This document shows positions 52,101 through 62,165 of a stretch of DNA of 64,000 nt, one piece after another. The stretch covers positions 186,001-250,000 of the forward strand of contig NZ_JACIJG010000002.1 of NCBI RefSeq assembly GCF_014199265.1, written 5' to 3'. The translations under genes were made by a program, and so were the position numbers. The notes beneath the pieces are model-generated. The model was not told the DNA's origin, did not search any database, and worked only from the letters and a program-made list of their open reading frames with translations. The stretch comes from Brucella daejeonensis (GTDB lineage Bacteria > Pseudomonadota > Alphaproteobacteria > Rhizobiales > Rhizobiaceae). Each line of letters starts with the position of its first letter. The first letter of the stretch is position 1.

Positions 52101-53705
52101 ATGACTGGAATTACACGTCGCCGCCTGCTCGCACTCGGTGCAGGTGTGGCTTTTCTTGCTGCTGTCCGCCCTTTCGAGAGCGCGGCGCAGGACATGCATC
52201 AACAAATGGGGCACGGGCAGAAACCTTTGCCGTCCGGAACCCGGATATTACCTCTGCCGCCGCTCGTAGAGCCGGATGCAACCGGTATAGTCAAACTCAA
52301 AGTGCAAACGGGCCGGCACAGTTTCGAAGAAGGAAGCGAAGCGGCATCCGCGGGCATCAATGGAGCCTATCTCGGCCCTCTCGTCCGTTTAAAAAACGGC
52401 GAAAGGGTTACATTGTCGGTTGAAAATGCCATGGAGGAAGAAACAACCCTTCATTGGCACGGACTCTTCGTCCCTTCTGTTCTCGATGGCGGGCCGCATA
52501 ACCCCATTTCCGCGGGCGGGCGTTGGGAACCCGAAGTTACGATCAACCAGCCAGCCTCGTTCAATTGGTTCCACCCTCATCTGCACGGAAATACCGCTCG
52601 TCAGGCGCATATGGGCATTGCCGGTCTGATGATTGTCAGCGATGGCAAGGATACCGAGCGTGGATTGCCTGAAGATTACGGTGTGGATGACATTCCGCTG
52701 GTACTGCAGGACCGTCGGGTCATTGAGGGCAACGATGTTTATCGGCCCGACATGATGGATTTGTTGCACGGTTTCCGTGGCGATAAACTGATCGTGAATG
52801 GAGCGGTTTCGCCAGAGGCGCGTGTTCCTGCGTCGATCGTTCGTCTGCGTTTCTTGAACGGCGCAAATGCTCGAAACTTTCATGTCCGGCTGAGCGACAC
52901 CCGGCCTTTGCTCGTCATCGCCTCCGACGGTGGTTATATCGAAAAGCCCGAACCTGTTGAACGACTGACTATCAGCCCCGGTGAGCGCTACGAGGTGCTT
53001 GTCGATTTTTCCAGGGGTAACGGTGCGGATCTGCTTACCTTCGATAGGGATGATGGCGGTGACGAACTGCACTTGATGCGTTTTTCCGTGGACACTGAAC
53101 TGGTGGGGAAAATCACAAAATTGCCAGCCAGTCTCGACGGTCCCGATGCGCCGGACGAAAAATCCGCTGCAGGCCGGCGTTCATTCTTTTTCGATGAACG
53201 CCTGTCGGAGAACATGAAGCTGGAGCCGGTAAAACCGTCTACCAATCCGGGTACGGGACACAATATGGGCGCCATGGATATGGGGGCAATGCAAGGCGAC
53301 GCCATGGATCACGACATGCACGGGAGTAGAAGTTCCTCCAATGCCGGTCCGGCGCTGGAGGCCTTGACGTCGGGCGTGGAGATGGCAATTGCCGGAAAGC
53401 CGTTCGACATGGGGCGTATCGATGTCGAAGCGAAGCTTGGTTCGTGGGAAATATGGGAACTTACGACCAAGGAGATGCCGCATCCGTTCCACATCCACGG
53501 GGCATCGTTCCGCATCCTGACGCTGAATGGCAAGGCTCCGCCTGTTCACCGCTCGGGGTGGAAGGATACTGCGCTGATCGACGGCAAGGCGGAAATTCTC
53601 GTTCATTTCGACCGGGAAGCAGCCCGCAGTCACCCGTTCATGTTTCATTGCCATGTATTGGAACATGAAGACGTCGGTATGATGGCTCAGTTTGTGACGC
53701 TGTAG
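52101..53705 (+). CDS. Multicopper oxidase, Tat-exported (CueO/CopA-like)
   Basis: 534 residues. Tat signal ITRRRLLALGAG near 4-15. All four copper-binding motifs are present: HWHGLFV (about 122), HPHLHG (about 163), HPFHIHG (about 463) and HCHVLEHEDVGMM (about 515). A Met/His-rich insert (GHNMGAMDMGAMQGDAMDHD, about 390-409) sits where CueO binds cuprous ions. It oxidises Cu(I), and possibly phenols or Fe(II), in the periplasm for copper tolerance. The start follows GGAG at 7 nt. The preceding small protein is 56 bp upstream. A hairpin lies 7 bp after the stop. Confidence 0.94.
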   Translation: MTGITRRRLLALGAGVAFLAAVRPFESAAQDMHQQMGHGQKPLPSGTRILPLPPLVEPDATGIVKLKVQTGRHSFEEGSEAASAGINGAYLGPLVRLKNGERVTLSVENAMEEETTLHWHGLFVPSVLDGGPHNPISAGGRWEPEVTINQPASFNWFHPHLHGNTARQAHMGIAGLMIVSDGKDTERGLPEDYGVDDIPLVLQDRRVIEGNDVYRPDMMDLLHGFRGDKLIVNGAVSPEARVPASIVRLRFLNGANARNFHVRLSDTRPLLVIASDGGYIEKPEPVERLTISPGERYEVLVDFSRGNGADLLTFDRDDGGDELHLMRFSVDTELVGKITKLPASLDGPDAPDEKSAAGRRSFFFDERLSENMKLEPVKPSTNPGTGHNMGAMDMGAMQGDAMDHDMHGSRSSSNAGPALEALTSGVEMAIAGKPFDMGRIDVEAKLGSWEIWELTTKEMPHPFHIHGASFRILTLNGKAPPVHRSGWKDTALIDGKAEILVHFDREAARSHPFMFHCHVLEHEDVGMMAQFVTL

Positions 53706-53712
53706 CGTAGAG

Positions 53713-53745
53713 ATGACCGCGCGGCTTGATCGACTGCGCGGTCAT
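53713..53745 (+). terminator. Hairpin after multicopper oxidase gene
   Basis: ATGACCGCGC / GCGCGGTCAT, 10-bp stem with a 13-nt loop; no U-run. A second hairpin (CTGCGGTCT / AGACCGCAG, 53793-53818) lies before the end of the convergent oxidoreductase gene. Confidence 0.65.
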
Positions 53746-53830
53746 TAATTGTGGTGCCATAATCGCCGAACAACACTGGGGACTTGCTCCGCCTGCGGTC
53801 TGATCGAATAGACCGCAGCAGTTTCAAACC

Positions 53831-55159
53831 CTATCCCCAGTTTTCGATGCGGATTTTCGAACCATTCGAAAACCGCGAGATATGGAACGGTGAGGGATCA
53901 ACAACCGGCGTTTCACCACTGACCATATCGGCGACGAGCTTCCCTGCGCCCGGTCCGATTCCGAAACCGTGTCCGGAAAAGCCTGTGGCCACGATCAATC
54001 CTTCGATGCCCGGCACAGGCGAAATAACCGGAATGACATCGGGCATGGTATCGATAAGACCTGCCCATTCCTGTGCTATTGTCGCCGATGCAAACGAAGG
54101 GATAGCCTGTTTGAGCTTTTTAAGAATCTGCGCATTGGCCGCACGATGCGGATCGGGGTCGAGAGTACGTATTTTCTCGAAGATTGAAACCTGATCGGCA
54201 GGGCGAAGCTTCCACTGGAAGGCTTCTTCGAAAAAACGCTCACCAAAGCGGAATCGCAGTGAGCGCCATTCGGTCGAAAGCGACGGAACGAAATCACGGA
54301 AGAATCGGAAACTGTCAGGCACGATATCGGCGATGGAACCGCCGAGGCTGGCGACCGTGTAGCCGCCGTCCAGCCTCTTGCGCAGTGCGAAATCCGAAAA
54401 GGCAATCGCCTGCTCGACACCTGTGTCGATTGGAGCGGTGCGAAAGACGGATGAGCGGACCTTGAGTTGAGGCAGGTGGGCATCGAAGGCCGACAGGATC
54501 AGTCGTGACCATGCGCCTCCTGCCACGACAACGGCTTCGCAAGACACGCGACCCTTTTCTGTCACGAGGCCCGTTATCCGGCCATTCGTGGTTTCTATGC
54601 CGCGCACGGCACAGTTCTGGAGGATGATCGCCCCATTTTCCTGTGCTTTCGCCGCAAGCGCCGGAACTGCTTTCTGTGGCTCCGCGCGCCCATCAAGCGG
54701 GGTGATCATGCCGCCTGCGAGGCGGCGGCTCATACCGGGTGCGAGTTCTTCGGCCTGGCGGGCATTAAGCAGATCGGTCTGGATACCGTGTTCGCGTGCA
54801 ATGTCGATCCATCTGGCGTAGAGCGCCAACTGCTCTTCTTTCTCCGCAGCATAGGCAATCCCGGTAATCCGAAAGCCCGTTTCACGTCCGGTTCGTTCGT
54901 TCATGCCTTCCCATAGGCGCATACTCTCGATGATAAGCGGCAATTCACGGCTGTCGCGACCGGTACGGCGGCACCAGCCCCAGTTGCGGCTCGATTGCTC
55001 GCCCGCGATTTCGCCTTTCTCGAACAGGGCGACGGGGATGCCACGTTCAGACAGGAAAAGGGCCGTAGATACACCGATTATGCCACCGCCGATGATGGCG
55101 ATACTGGTGGTATGCGGCAACGTTTCGGCCGTCGCGATCTTATCCGTGACCGGACCCAT
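53831..55159 (-). CDS. FAD-dependent D-amino-acid/glycine oxidase-family oxidoreductase
   Basis: 442 residues, DAO family. N-terminal FAD fold SIAIIGGGIIGVSTALFLSE (about 17-36), EQSSRNWGWCRRTGRD near 53-68 with the WGWCR motif typical of the group, and C-terminal VATGFSGHGFGIGPGAGKLVADM near 400-422. It oxidises an amine or imino/amino acid, passing electrons to oxygen or the respiratory chain. The substrate is unknown. AGGAG precedes the ATG. It stands alone, divergent from the fbp operon over 209 bp. Confidence 0.9.
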   Translation of the reverse strand: MGPVTDKIATAETLPHTTSIAIIGGGIIGVSTALFLSERGIPVALFEKGEIAGEQSSRNWGWCRRTGRDSRELPLIIESMRLWEGMNERTGRETGFRITGIAYAAEKEEQLALYARWIDIAREHGIQTDLLNARQAEELAPGMSRRLAGGMITPLDGRAEPQKAVPALAAKAQENGAIILQNCAVRGIETTNGRITGLVTEKGRVSCEAVVVAGGAWSRLILSAFDAHLPQLKVRSSVFRTAPIDTGVEQAIAFSDFALRKRLDGGYTVASLGGSIADIVPDSFRFFRDFVPSLSTEWRSLRFRFGERFFEEAFQWKLRPADQVSIFEKIRTLDPDPHRAANAQILKKLKQAIPSFASATIAQEWAGLIDTMPDVIPVISPVPGIEGLIVATGFSGHGFGIGPGAGKLVADMVSGETPVVDPSPFHISRFSNGSKIRIENWG

Positions 55160-55368
55160 TTCATTATTCTCCTGAATGCGTGCGGGTGAGTTGAGTATGC
55201 GGAAGCATATCGAACATGCCCCGCTTTTTGTTCAATATCAACTGGATAACCGGCTCGGCAAATATCAAATTTTCATATTCATGAGGCTTGTGGTCTTGTT
55301 TCTATAGCTTTCCGTGAGATGAGCCTCTATATGCGGTTGAACAGTAATTTGAACACGCGGCCAGGCAT

Positions 55369-56463
55369 ATGGATGCACGCAATCCACACGATGAACGACA
55401 AGCTTTGAATCACGCCGGTCCGGCGCTAACGCTGACAGGTGTCAGCCGCCGGTTCGGTCGTGTTTGCGCGCTCAACGATATATCGCTGGACGTGCATCCC
55501 GGTGAAATCATTTGTCTGGTGGGACATTCCGGTTGTGGCAAAACCTCTCTCCTGCGGGTAATCGCGGGAATCGATGCTCCAGATAGCGGTCTTATCACCA
55601 TGGGAGGGGAGGCACTTGTTTCGCCTTCGGTTTTCGTCGAGCCGGAAAAGCGCAATGTCGGCGTAGTTTTTCAAGACTATGCATTGTTTCCACACCTCAC
55701 GGTGAAGGAAAACCTGCTCTTTGGCTTGCGGAAAATGCATCGAGACGAGGCGAATGCGAGGGTGAGCGAGCTTCTTGATCTCGTTGCGCTGTCCCATATG
55801 GCCAACCGCTATCCGCATATGCTTTCAGGTGGGGAGCAGCAGCGTGTCGCACTGGCTCGTGCGCTTGCTCCCAAGCCGCATCTCTTGCTGATGGATGAAC
55901 CTTTTTCCAATCTCGACAGGGGCCTGCGCGCCACCGTGCGACGCGAAACAGTCGCTCTGCTGCGAAAGCTTGGGACAACGGCAATAATTGTGACCCACGA
56001 AGCGGAGGAAGCGCTCTCGACCGGTGATCGGGTGGTGCTCATGCGTTCGGGAGAAATAGTTCAAAGCGGCTCCGCCCGCGATCTGCATGAGCGGCCCGTG
56101 AACAGGTACGCGGCGGACTTTTTTTGCGATTTCAATGTGATATCGGGAAATTTTGACGGGCGGGCACTGATTACACCCTTTGGGGCCGTCAAGGTGCCGA
56201 AGGCGTTGCCAGCGGGGGCGGAAACGATCCTCTATCTGCGCCCGCGCGATTTCACCATTCTGACCGAAGACAACATCGATAGAACCTCGCTGCGAGGTCG
56301 GATAGAAGCGCGCACATTCCTGGGAGAAATCGAGGAACTGGTGGTGCGTGTAACCGATACGGGGCCGCGCCTGAGAATCCGCACACATCAGCATATTCCC
56401 ATGTCTGCCGCCGAAGTGTTGATCTGCCCGCATTGGGAGAAGGTACTCGTTTTTTCTGCGTGA
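55369..56463 (+). CDS. fbpC: Ferric iron ABC transporter ATPase
   Basis: 364 residues. Walker A GHSGCGKTS (about 51), Q-loop VFQDYALFPHL (about 102), signature LSGGEQQR (about 153) and Walker B LLMDEPFSNLD (about 173). FbpC-type TOBE region (about 280-355). The receptor and permease genes follow on the same strand (113 and 69 bp gaps). Unlike many operons, the ATPase gene is first. No ribosome site of note precedes the ATG. Confidence 0.9.
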   Translation: MDARNPHDERQALNHAGPALTLTGVSRRFGRVCALNDISLDVHPGEIICLVGHSGCGKTSLLRVIAGIDAPDSGLITMGGEALVSPSVFVEPEKRNVGVVFQDYALFPHLTVKENLLFGLRKMHRDEANARVSELLDLVALSHMANRYPHMLSGGEQQRVALARALAPKPHLLLMDEPFSNLDRGLRATVRRETVALLRKLGTTAIIVTHEAEEALSTGDRVVLMRSGEIVQSGSARDLHERPVNRYAADFFCDFNVISGNFDGRALITPFGAVKVPKALPAGAETILYLRPRDFTILTEDNIDRTSLRGRIEARTFLGEIEELVVRVTDTGPRLRIRTHQHIPMSAAEVLICPHWEKVLVFSA

Positions 56464-56550
56464 AAGAAAATATCTGCATCTGACCTGTCCTGACCAATTG
56501 ACCGTGAGCAAAGCGCGCCATATAAGTTGATCAATAAGCTCATGATTCAA

Positions 56551-56566
56551 AATGAACAGATTCATT
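56551..56566 (+). promoter_or_regulatory. AATGAA-CAGA-TTCATT dyad overlapping fbpA ribosome site
   Basis: A perfect 6-4-6 inverted repeat 10 bp before the fbpA start, abutting GGAGG. It could be an operator of an internal promoter or a small hairpin occluding the ribosome site. The surrounding 110-bp gap is AT-rich. Confidence 0.4.
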
Positions 56567-56576
56567 CGGAGGTAAA

Positions 56577-57593
56577 ATGTCCAAGTTCACGCGTTCCGGC
56601 CTTGCTTTCGTGGCAGCGGCGCTCCTTGCAGGCGCAGCCCAAGCAAATGAAGTGAACATCTATACGACGCGCGAACCGGGGCTCATTCAGCCTCTGCTCG
56701 ACGCCTTCAAGTCGTCTACGGGCATCACCGTCAACACGGTATTCCTGAAGGATGGTCTGGCCGAACGCGTGGCATCGGAAGGCGAGAACTCGCCTGCGGA
56801 CATTCTCATGACTGTTGACGCCGGCAATCTGGTGGACCTTGTTGAAAAAGACCTGACCCAGCCGGTTGACTCCAAGGTGTTGAAGGATGCCGTTCCTGAA
56901 CAGCTTCGCGACGCGAAGGACAACTGGTTTGCTCTTTCTCTGCGCGCCCGTATCGTATATGCGGCCAAGGATTTGGAATTAGACAAGATCAATTATGAAG
57001 ACCTTTCCGATCCAAAGTGGAAGGGCAAAATCTGCATCCGCGCAGGTCAGCATCCTTACAATACAGCTCTCTTTGCCGATTACATCGCTCATTACGGTGC
57101 GGAAAAGACCGAGGAATGGCTGAAGGGTCTCAAGGACAATCTAGCCCGCAAGGCTGCTGGCGGCGACCGCGACGGCGCAAAGGATATTGTCGGCGGCATC
57201 TGCGATATCGCTGTGGCCAATTCCTATTATGTCGGCCTGATGCGTTCGGGTAAGGGTGGCGATGAGCAAAAGACCTGGGGCGAGGGCATCAAGGTTCTGC
57301 TGCCGACCTTCAAGGACGGCGGTACGCAGGTCAACATCAGCGGTGCTGCCGTTGCAAAACACGCGCCCCACAAGGAAGAAGCAGTGAAGCTGCTTGAATA
57401 TCTGGTTTCGGACGAGGCCCAGAAACTCTATGCGAAGGCCAACTTCGAATATCCGGTGAAGCCGGGCGCGCCGCTCGATCCAATCGTGGAATCCTTTGGC
57501 GAACTGAAGGTTGACAGCGTACCTCTTTCTGAAATTGTCGCGCATCGCAAAAAAGCAAGCGAATTGGTCGACAAAGTGGGCTTTGACAACTAA
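56577..57593 (+). CDS. fbpA: Ferric iron ABC transporter substrate-binding protein
   Basis: 338 residues, Sec signal cut near AQA-NEV (about 23). The Tyr-Tyr iron ligand pair typical of FbpA/FutA is present in CDIAVANSYYVGLM near residue 213, and NIYTTREPGL near 28 opens the mature protein. This contrasts with the AfuA-like receptor at 33857, which lacks the pair. GGAGG lies just before the ATG. A strong hairpin (57616-57647) lies between it and the permease. Binds ferric iron, possibly as a complex, in the periplasm. Confidence 0.93.
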   Translation: MSKFTRSGLAFVAAALLAGAAQANEVNIYTTREPGLIQPLLDAFKSSTGITVNTVFLKDGLAERVASEGENSPADILMTVDAGNLVDLVEKDLTQPVDSKVLKDAVPEQLRDAKDNWFALSLRARIVYAAKDLELDKINYEDLSDPKWKGKICIRAGQHPYNTALFADYIAHYGAEKTEEWLKGLKDNLARKAAGGDRDGAKDIVGGICDIAVANSYYVGLMRSGKGGDEQKTWGEGIKVLLPTFKDGGTQVNISGAAVAKHAPHKEEAVKLLEYLVSDEAQKLYAKANFEYPVKPGAPLDPIVESFGELKVDSVPLSEIVAHRKKASELVDKVGFDN

Positions 57594-57615
57594 AAAGCCG
57601 GGCAAATTGCGTGAA

Positions 57616-57647
57616 GCGGCGCCGGTGCAGTCATGCGCCGGCGCCGC
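57616..57647 (+). terminator. Intercistronic hairpin after fbpA
   Basis: GCGGCGCCGG / CCGGCGCCGC, a perfect 10-bp GC stem with a 12-nt loop. It covers an in-frame ATG at 57633, arguing against that ATG as the permease start. Confidence 0.8.
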
Positions 57648-57662
57648 AGTATCGAGAGGCCA

Positions 57663-59345
57663 ATGATAGAAGCATTTACAGCGATGCGAAAACTGACTTC
57701 GCAGCCGGTACGGGCAGGGCGCGGCTGGCTTTGGCTTTCAGCGCTGGTAGCGACGTTGGTTATGTTGCCGGTTCTGGCGCTCATGCTGGAGGCCATGCAT
57801 GGTTCGGCGGGGCTATGGACACACCTGCTGTCTACCAGTTTGCCGACAGCTTTTCTCGATACGATCATTCTGCTTGCAGGCGTCGGTATTATTGCCGCGA
57901 CGGTTGGAACCTCCATGGCATGGCTGGTGACTGCCTATGACTTCCGGGGACGCGGCATATTGGAGTGGGCGCTTTTGCTTCCGCTGGCCGTGCCGACTTA
58001 CATTATCGCTTACGCCTATCTCGATATACTTCATCCCATCGGGCCAGTGCAGGGCGCTATTCGCTTTTTGCTGGGGTACGACAGCCCGCGTCAGTTTCGG
58101 TTACCCGATATCCGCTCCATGACAGGGTGTATTATTCTTCTGGGGTTTGTTCTCTACCCCTATGTCTATATTCCGACACGGGCGATGTTTCTCACCCAGT
58201 CCGCCAGTCTGATCGAAGCCGCCCGAACGCTGGGTGTGAGCCGGAGAGGAATTTTTTGGCGTGTAGCGCTACCACTCGCCCGTCCGGCGGTGGCGGTCGG
58301 CGTCAGTCTCGCCCTGATGGAGACGCTGAATGACGTCGGCGCGGCCGAGTTTCTTGGCGTGCGCACGCTGACAGTTTCGATCTATACAACATGGATCACG
58401 CGGTCCGATCTGCCGGGCGCGGCCCAACTGGCGCTGGCGCTGTTATTTCTCGTTGTAGCACTTGTTTCAGTAGAGCGGTGGGCGCGTCGCAAACAACGCT
58501 TTTCTTCGAATATCCGACATTCACGCGGGTTCGATCCGGTAAAGACAGGTCGTTTCCAGGGCATCGGACTTTTGTGCCTGTGTGCGTTGCCCGTTCTGAT
58601 CGGATTTGTCTTGCCCGCTACCTATCTGGTTGCCGAAGCAGCTAAAAGGGTAGGTTTTGCTGGTATCTCGTCACGGTTGGCCAGTGAGGCCTTCAACACC
58701 ATCGCCCTGGCGTCGATCGCAACGGCCCTGGTTCTCATTTGCGGTATGCTTGTCGCTTATACCGTTCGGCTTTTTCCCGGGGTAGTTTCGCGCTGGCTAT
58801 ATCGCCTGTCCACCATGGGCTATGCAGCACCGGGCACGGTGATAGCAATCGGCATTCTGGTGCTTGCGGGAGGCTTCGATCGCTTGTTCAATCAGTTTAC
58901 ATCCGACCTCTTCGGATTTTCTGCTGCGCTGATGCTGATCGGCACGGGTGGAGCGGTCGTTTATGCCTATGTCGTACGGTTTCTGGCAATCTCTGCTGGC
59001 GGCATCGATTCCGGACTGGAACGTATACCTCTGTCGCTCGATCATGCGTCGCGCACTTTGGGGCGCGGCGTGGGGGCGACGTTCCGTGCGGTTCACCTGC
59101 CTCTTTCCAAAACCGCGATCATTGCTGCAGGGCTTCTGGTTTTCGTGGATTGCGTAAAGGAACTACCGGCAACGCTTCTGTTGCGTCCCCTGAATATCGA
59201 AACTTTCTCTACCCATCTTTATGGTGAAGCAGCGCGGGGGACCTATGAGGAAGCATCCATAGCAGCTCTCGCAATCGTTATCGTCGGCATCTTGCCGGTG
59301 ATCCTGCTTGCCCGCGTGGGGCGGCGCTTTGGCAAGAGCCGCTGA
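57663..59345 (+). CDS. fbpB: Ferric iron ABC transporter permease (fused)
   Basis: 560 residues with about 12 hydrophobic segments; two permease halves each with an EAA loop: EAARTLGVSRRGIFWRVALP near 188-207 and DHASRTLGRGVGATFRAVHLP near 460-480. It is the FbpB fold of ferric importers. Start 57663 (MIEAFTAMRKL) is chosen since the earlier ATG at 57633 is buried in a hairpin and the downstream site has GAGAGG. It closes the fbpC-A-B operon. Confidence 0.92.
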   Translation: MIEAFTAMRKLTSQPVRAGRGWLWLSALVATLVMLPVLALMLEAMHGSAGLWTHLLSTSLPTAFLDTIILLAGVGIIAATVGTSMAWLVTAYDFRGRGILEWALLLPLAVPTYIIAYAYLDILHPIGPVQGAIRFLLGYDSPRQFRLPDIRSMTGCIILLGFVLYPYVYIPTRAMFLTQSASLIEAARTLGVSRRGIFWRVALPLARPAVAVGVSLALMETLNDVGAAEFLGVRTLTVSIYTTWITRSDLPGAAQLALALLFLVVALVSVERWARRKQRFSSNIRHSRGFDPVKTGRFQGIGLLCLCALPVLIGFVLPATYLVAEAAKRVGFAGISSRLASEAFNTIALASIATALVLICGMLVAYTVRLFPGVVSRWLYRLSTMGYAAPGTVIAIGILVLAGGFDRLFNQFTSDLFGFSAALMLIGTGGAVVYAYVVRFLAISAGGIDSGLERIPLSLDHASRTLGRGVGATFRAVHLPLSKTAIIAAGLLVFVDCVKELPATLLLRPLNIETFSTHLYGEAARGTYEEASIAALAIVIVGILPVILLARVGRRFGKSR

Positions 59346-59724
59346 CTCGCTTCGTTTGTTATAAGTTGCGCCGGTCAGTTTTTTATCGGGCGGAATGCTG
59401 TCTCTAATTGTTACAAAGCTGTTACCGGCAGCGATTGTAACTGTAATGTGACGGGTGCAACCAATCGTGATTGAACGCCGAATTTCCCTGTCCGTGGAAG
59501 GAGTTGCCCCGCGTCTATCCCGTCGATGAGCGTGAATAAGGCAATATTTTCAACACGATATTTCGCGTGATCGCAATAATAAGTGAGTTTATCCAAGGCC
59601 AGTTTCCGTGCTTCTAACATTTTGCGGCCACAAAGCGAAAGCTGAATGGAGCAAACGGTAACAGTACTCCAGATCGTAACGACGATACTGAAAGATCAAT
59701 CGTTATAAGTTTTGGTTTAAGTGG
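59346..59724. other. Intergenic stretch after fbpB
   Basis: About 380 bp, relatively AT-rich. A minus-strand frame at 59411-59620 (69 codons, starting MLEARKLALDKLTYYCDH) has a protein-like look but no ribosome site and no recognised family; it is not annotated as a gene. No dyad of note. Confidence 0.4.
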
Positions 59725-60081
59725 ATGACGGAAACAATGCTTACTTCGCCACAATGGCTTCCGGTCGAGTTGCTCAATATCGGGCTGGCCGCGGCCCTTT
59801 TCTTTGCCTGCCTCGTTCATTCGTTGTGGAAGGCTGTTTTTGACGAACTCAATCCTGTGTTCTGGCGCCGCACGGCCGCTTTACTCTGGGGCGGTATCTT
59901 TGTTGTCGCTTTGAGTGGAGGGCTGGAAAGCTTCAGTTGGCCGCAGGCCATAGGCTGGCTTCTGGTACTCGGCGGCGTGGCTGCGACCGTGGCACGCACC
60001 GGTATGGGCTATTATCGCCAGTATTGTGCACATACGTCACGCGGCGTTCATTCTGGACGCACGCGGCTTTCGGGGCGGTGA
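59725..60081 (+). CDS. Small membrane protein, unknown
   Basis: 118 residues. Hydrophobic segments at about 15-35 (NIGLAAALFFACLVHSLW), 50-65 and 75-90, so probably three membrane spans, then a basic tail. A start at the fourth codon (MLTSPQWLP) is equally possible. No family is recognised. It is followed by the convergent phosphatase gene and has no obvious operon partner. Codon use is like that of its neighbours. Confidence 0.55.
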   Translation: MTETMLTSPQWLPVELLNIGLAAALFFACLVHSLWKAVFDELNPVFWRRTAALLWGGIFVVALSGGLESFSWPQAIGWLLVLGGVAATVARTGMGYYRQYCAHTSRGVHSGRTRLSGR

Positions 60082-60150
60082 TCGTCATGTTTGCAAAGAC
60101 AGTCGAAATGCCTTTAAGACTTCACCGCCCGCGTAGCCTGCGCTCGTTTT

Positions 60151-60495
60151 TTATCCGCGCTTTTGGCTCTGTGCGATCCCGTAAATATTCGTAGAGCGTG
60201 CGCCTGAGCGGCAGTAAGCGAGGATCGGTCCTTCCGCTTCCTCCAGAGCTGCCGTCATCGCGTCTACATTCTCCTGGGTCAAATGTCCGCCGACGACCGG
60301 GACATAGTAGGTGGCAAGCCCTGCCTTTTCTGCTACGCGCGTAATTTCAGCGAATTCAGGTTGGTCAGGCCCGCCTTCGTGATCGGGGCGATTACAAATA
60401 ATTGTGCGGAACCCCTCCGCTGCAATATCACGTACATCGTCGGGTTCGATCTGCCCCGTGACCGAGTAATTATCGTCTATCTGGCGAATATCCAT
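60151..60495 (-). CDS. TIGR01244-family (DUF442/Blh-type) phosphatase or sulfur-transfer protein
   Basis: 114 residues. The motif YCRSGARSTN near residue 95 matches the C-x4-R loop of the TIGR01244/DUF442 dual-specificity-phosphatase-like family; TIICNRPDHEGGPDQPEF near 33-50 is the family's other conserved block. The domain also occurs fused to the sulfide-responsive Blh enzyme. A GAGGAAAA ribosome site precedes the ATG at 60495; the frame is open further but unsupported. Catalytic activity is not established for most members. Confidence 0.85.
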   Translation of the reverse strand: MDIRQIDDNYSVTGQIEPDDVRDIAAEGFRTIICNRPDHEGGPDQPEFAEITRVAEKAGLATYYVPVVGGHLTQENVDAMTAALEEAEGPILAYCRSGARSTNIYGIAQSQKRG

Positions 60496-60613
60496 TTTTT
60501 CCTCGCTTGCCGCTGGACTACAGCGACTTGTCCGATGGCACCTTACATAAAAGCTGATTTCATGCCACATGAAACTGTTAGGTTCATAATGCGATGGCAG
60601 GCGAGCGAACGAG

Positions 60614-61423
60614 ATGACCATCCAGAAGACAAGTCGGAACGCGGCTCATGTCGCACATCGTGCTTCGCGTTTTCATGAAGACATTCGTAAAGTACCGGAG
60701 GAGGTACCTGTAGCGGTCAGCTACAATGGCTCCACGCAGGCCGTTATGATGGCAACGCCTGACAATCTTGAAGACTTTGCCATCGGTTTCACCCTGACTG
60801 AAAATATTGTCGATCATATTTCAGAGATCGAATCCGTTGAAACTGTCGCCTTCGAAAAGGGCATAGACATACAGATCAGACTGGCCGAACCTCAGGAACA
60901 GCGGCTTGCAGCGAGACGCAGATTTATGGCCGGGCCTGTCGGCTGCGGGTTGTGTGGCATTGACTCGATCGAACACGCACTGCGCCCGCTGAAAGCTCTG
61001 GATTGCAAAGGCAGGCGGTTTTCGGCGAGAGAAATCTGCTCCGCCATCGCTTCGCTAGCGGAGGGGCAACAGTTGAACGCCGAGACCAGGGCGGTCCATG
61101 CGGCGGGCTTTTTTGTGCCGGGTGATGGGCTTGTTGCCGTCCGGGAGGACATTGGTCGCCATAATGCGCTCGACAAACTTGTCGGGGCGGTTTCGCGCGC
61201 GGGCGTCGCATCAGGACAGGGAGTTGTAGCGATTACCAGTCGTGTCTCGGTGGAGATGGTGCAAAAGGCCGTAATGTTCGGTGCACCAGTTCTGGCGGCT
61301 ATTTCGGCCCCGACAGCCTTGGCAATCCGAACGGCAGAAGAAGCAAACCTGACGCTTGTCGCGCTGGTTCGCGGCGATGAGTTCGATATTTATACCCATG
61401 CGGAGCGCATCTTGGAGGAATGA
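60614..61423 (+). CDS. fdhD: FdhD, sulfurtransferase for formate dehydrogenase maturation
   Basis: 269 residues. The invariant loop GPVGCGLCGIDSIEHA near 112-127 carries the two Cys that pass sulfur from the desulfurase to the molybdopterin cofactor. EDIGRHNALDKLVGAV near 180-195 is also conserved. It matures formate dehydrogenase, which is not in the window. The ATG follows a poor ribosome site. A terminator overlaps the stop codon. Confidence 0.95.
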   Translation: MTIQKTSRNAAHVAHRASRFHEDIRKVPEEVPVAVSYNGSTQAVMMATPDNLEDFAIGFTLTENIVDHISEIESVETVAFEKGIDIQIRLAEPQEQRLAARRRFMAGPVGCGLCGIDSIEHALRPLKALDCKGRRFSAREICSAIASLAEGQQLNAETRAVHAAGFFVPGDGLVAVREDIGRHNALDKLVGAVSRAGVASGQGVVAITSRVSVEMVQKAVMFGAPVLAAISAPTALAIRTAEEANLTLVALVRGDEFDIYTHAERILEE

Positions 61424-61447
61424 CCGGCCTCTTATTGGAGGCCGGTC
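61422..61447. terminator. Convergent terminator between fdhD and ribH
   Basis: GACCGGCCTC / GAGGCCGGTC, perfect 10-bp stem with a TTATTG loop, starting in the fdhD stop codon and lying in the 32-bp convergent gap. It can serve both genes. Confidence 0.85.
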
Positions 61448-61455
61448 CAAAGCAC

Positions 61456-61947
<492 letters not shown>

Positions 61948-62007
61948 CTAGAATCAGGGCGTACAAAGGAACGCACAGTCCGTGCCAGAACAGCACAAGC
62001 GCTACGC

Positions 62008-62165
62008 TCTTTCGCTCTCTTCCATCCGGACTGTAACCGTCGGCTCCGGCATCTCACCGGATCTGCTGACCTTGGATGAAGGCAAAGTCCCTTTTCCAAG
62101 CGCTCGCGGGCTCAAAGCGTAAGCTTTATACCGCCGGTGGGGAGTTTCACCCCGCCCCGAGAACA
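62008..62165 (-). ncRNA. FMN riboswitch (RFN element)
   Basis: On the minus strand the leader reads from GUUCUCGGGGCGGGGUGAAA through CCCACCGGCGGU, AGCCCGCGAGCG, GGUCAGCAGAUCCGGU and ending ACAGUCCGGAUGGAAGAGAG. These are the conserved RFN blocks in the right order. FMN excess would lower ribH expression. The ribH start lies about 75 nt downstream. Confidence 0.97.

Noticed and set aside
59411-59620. 69-codon minus-strand frame after fbpB
   Set aside because: Reads like protein but lacks a ribosome site and a family; kept only as a note in the intergenic entry.
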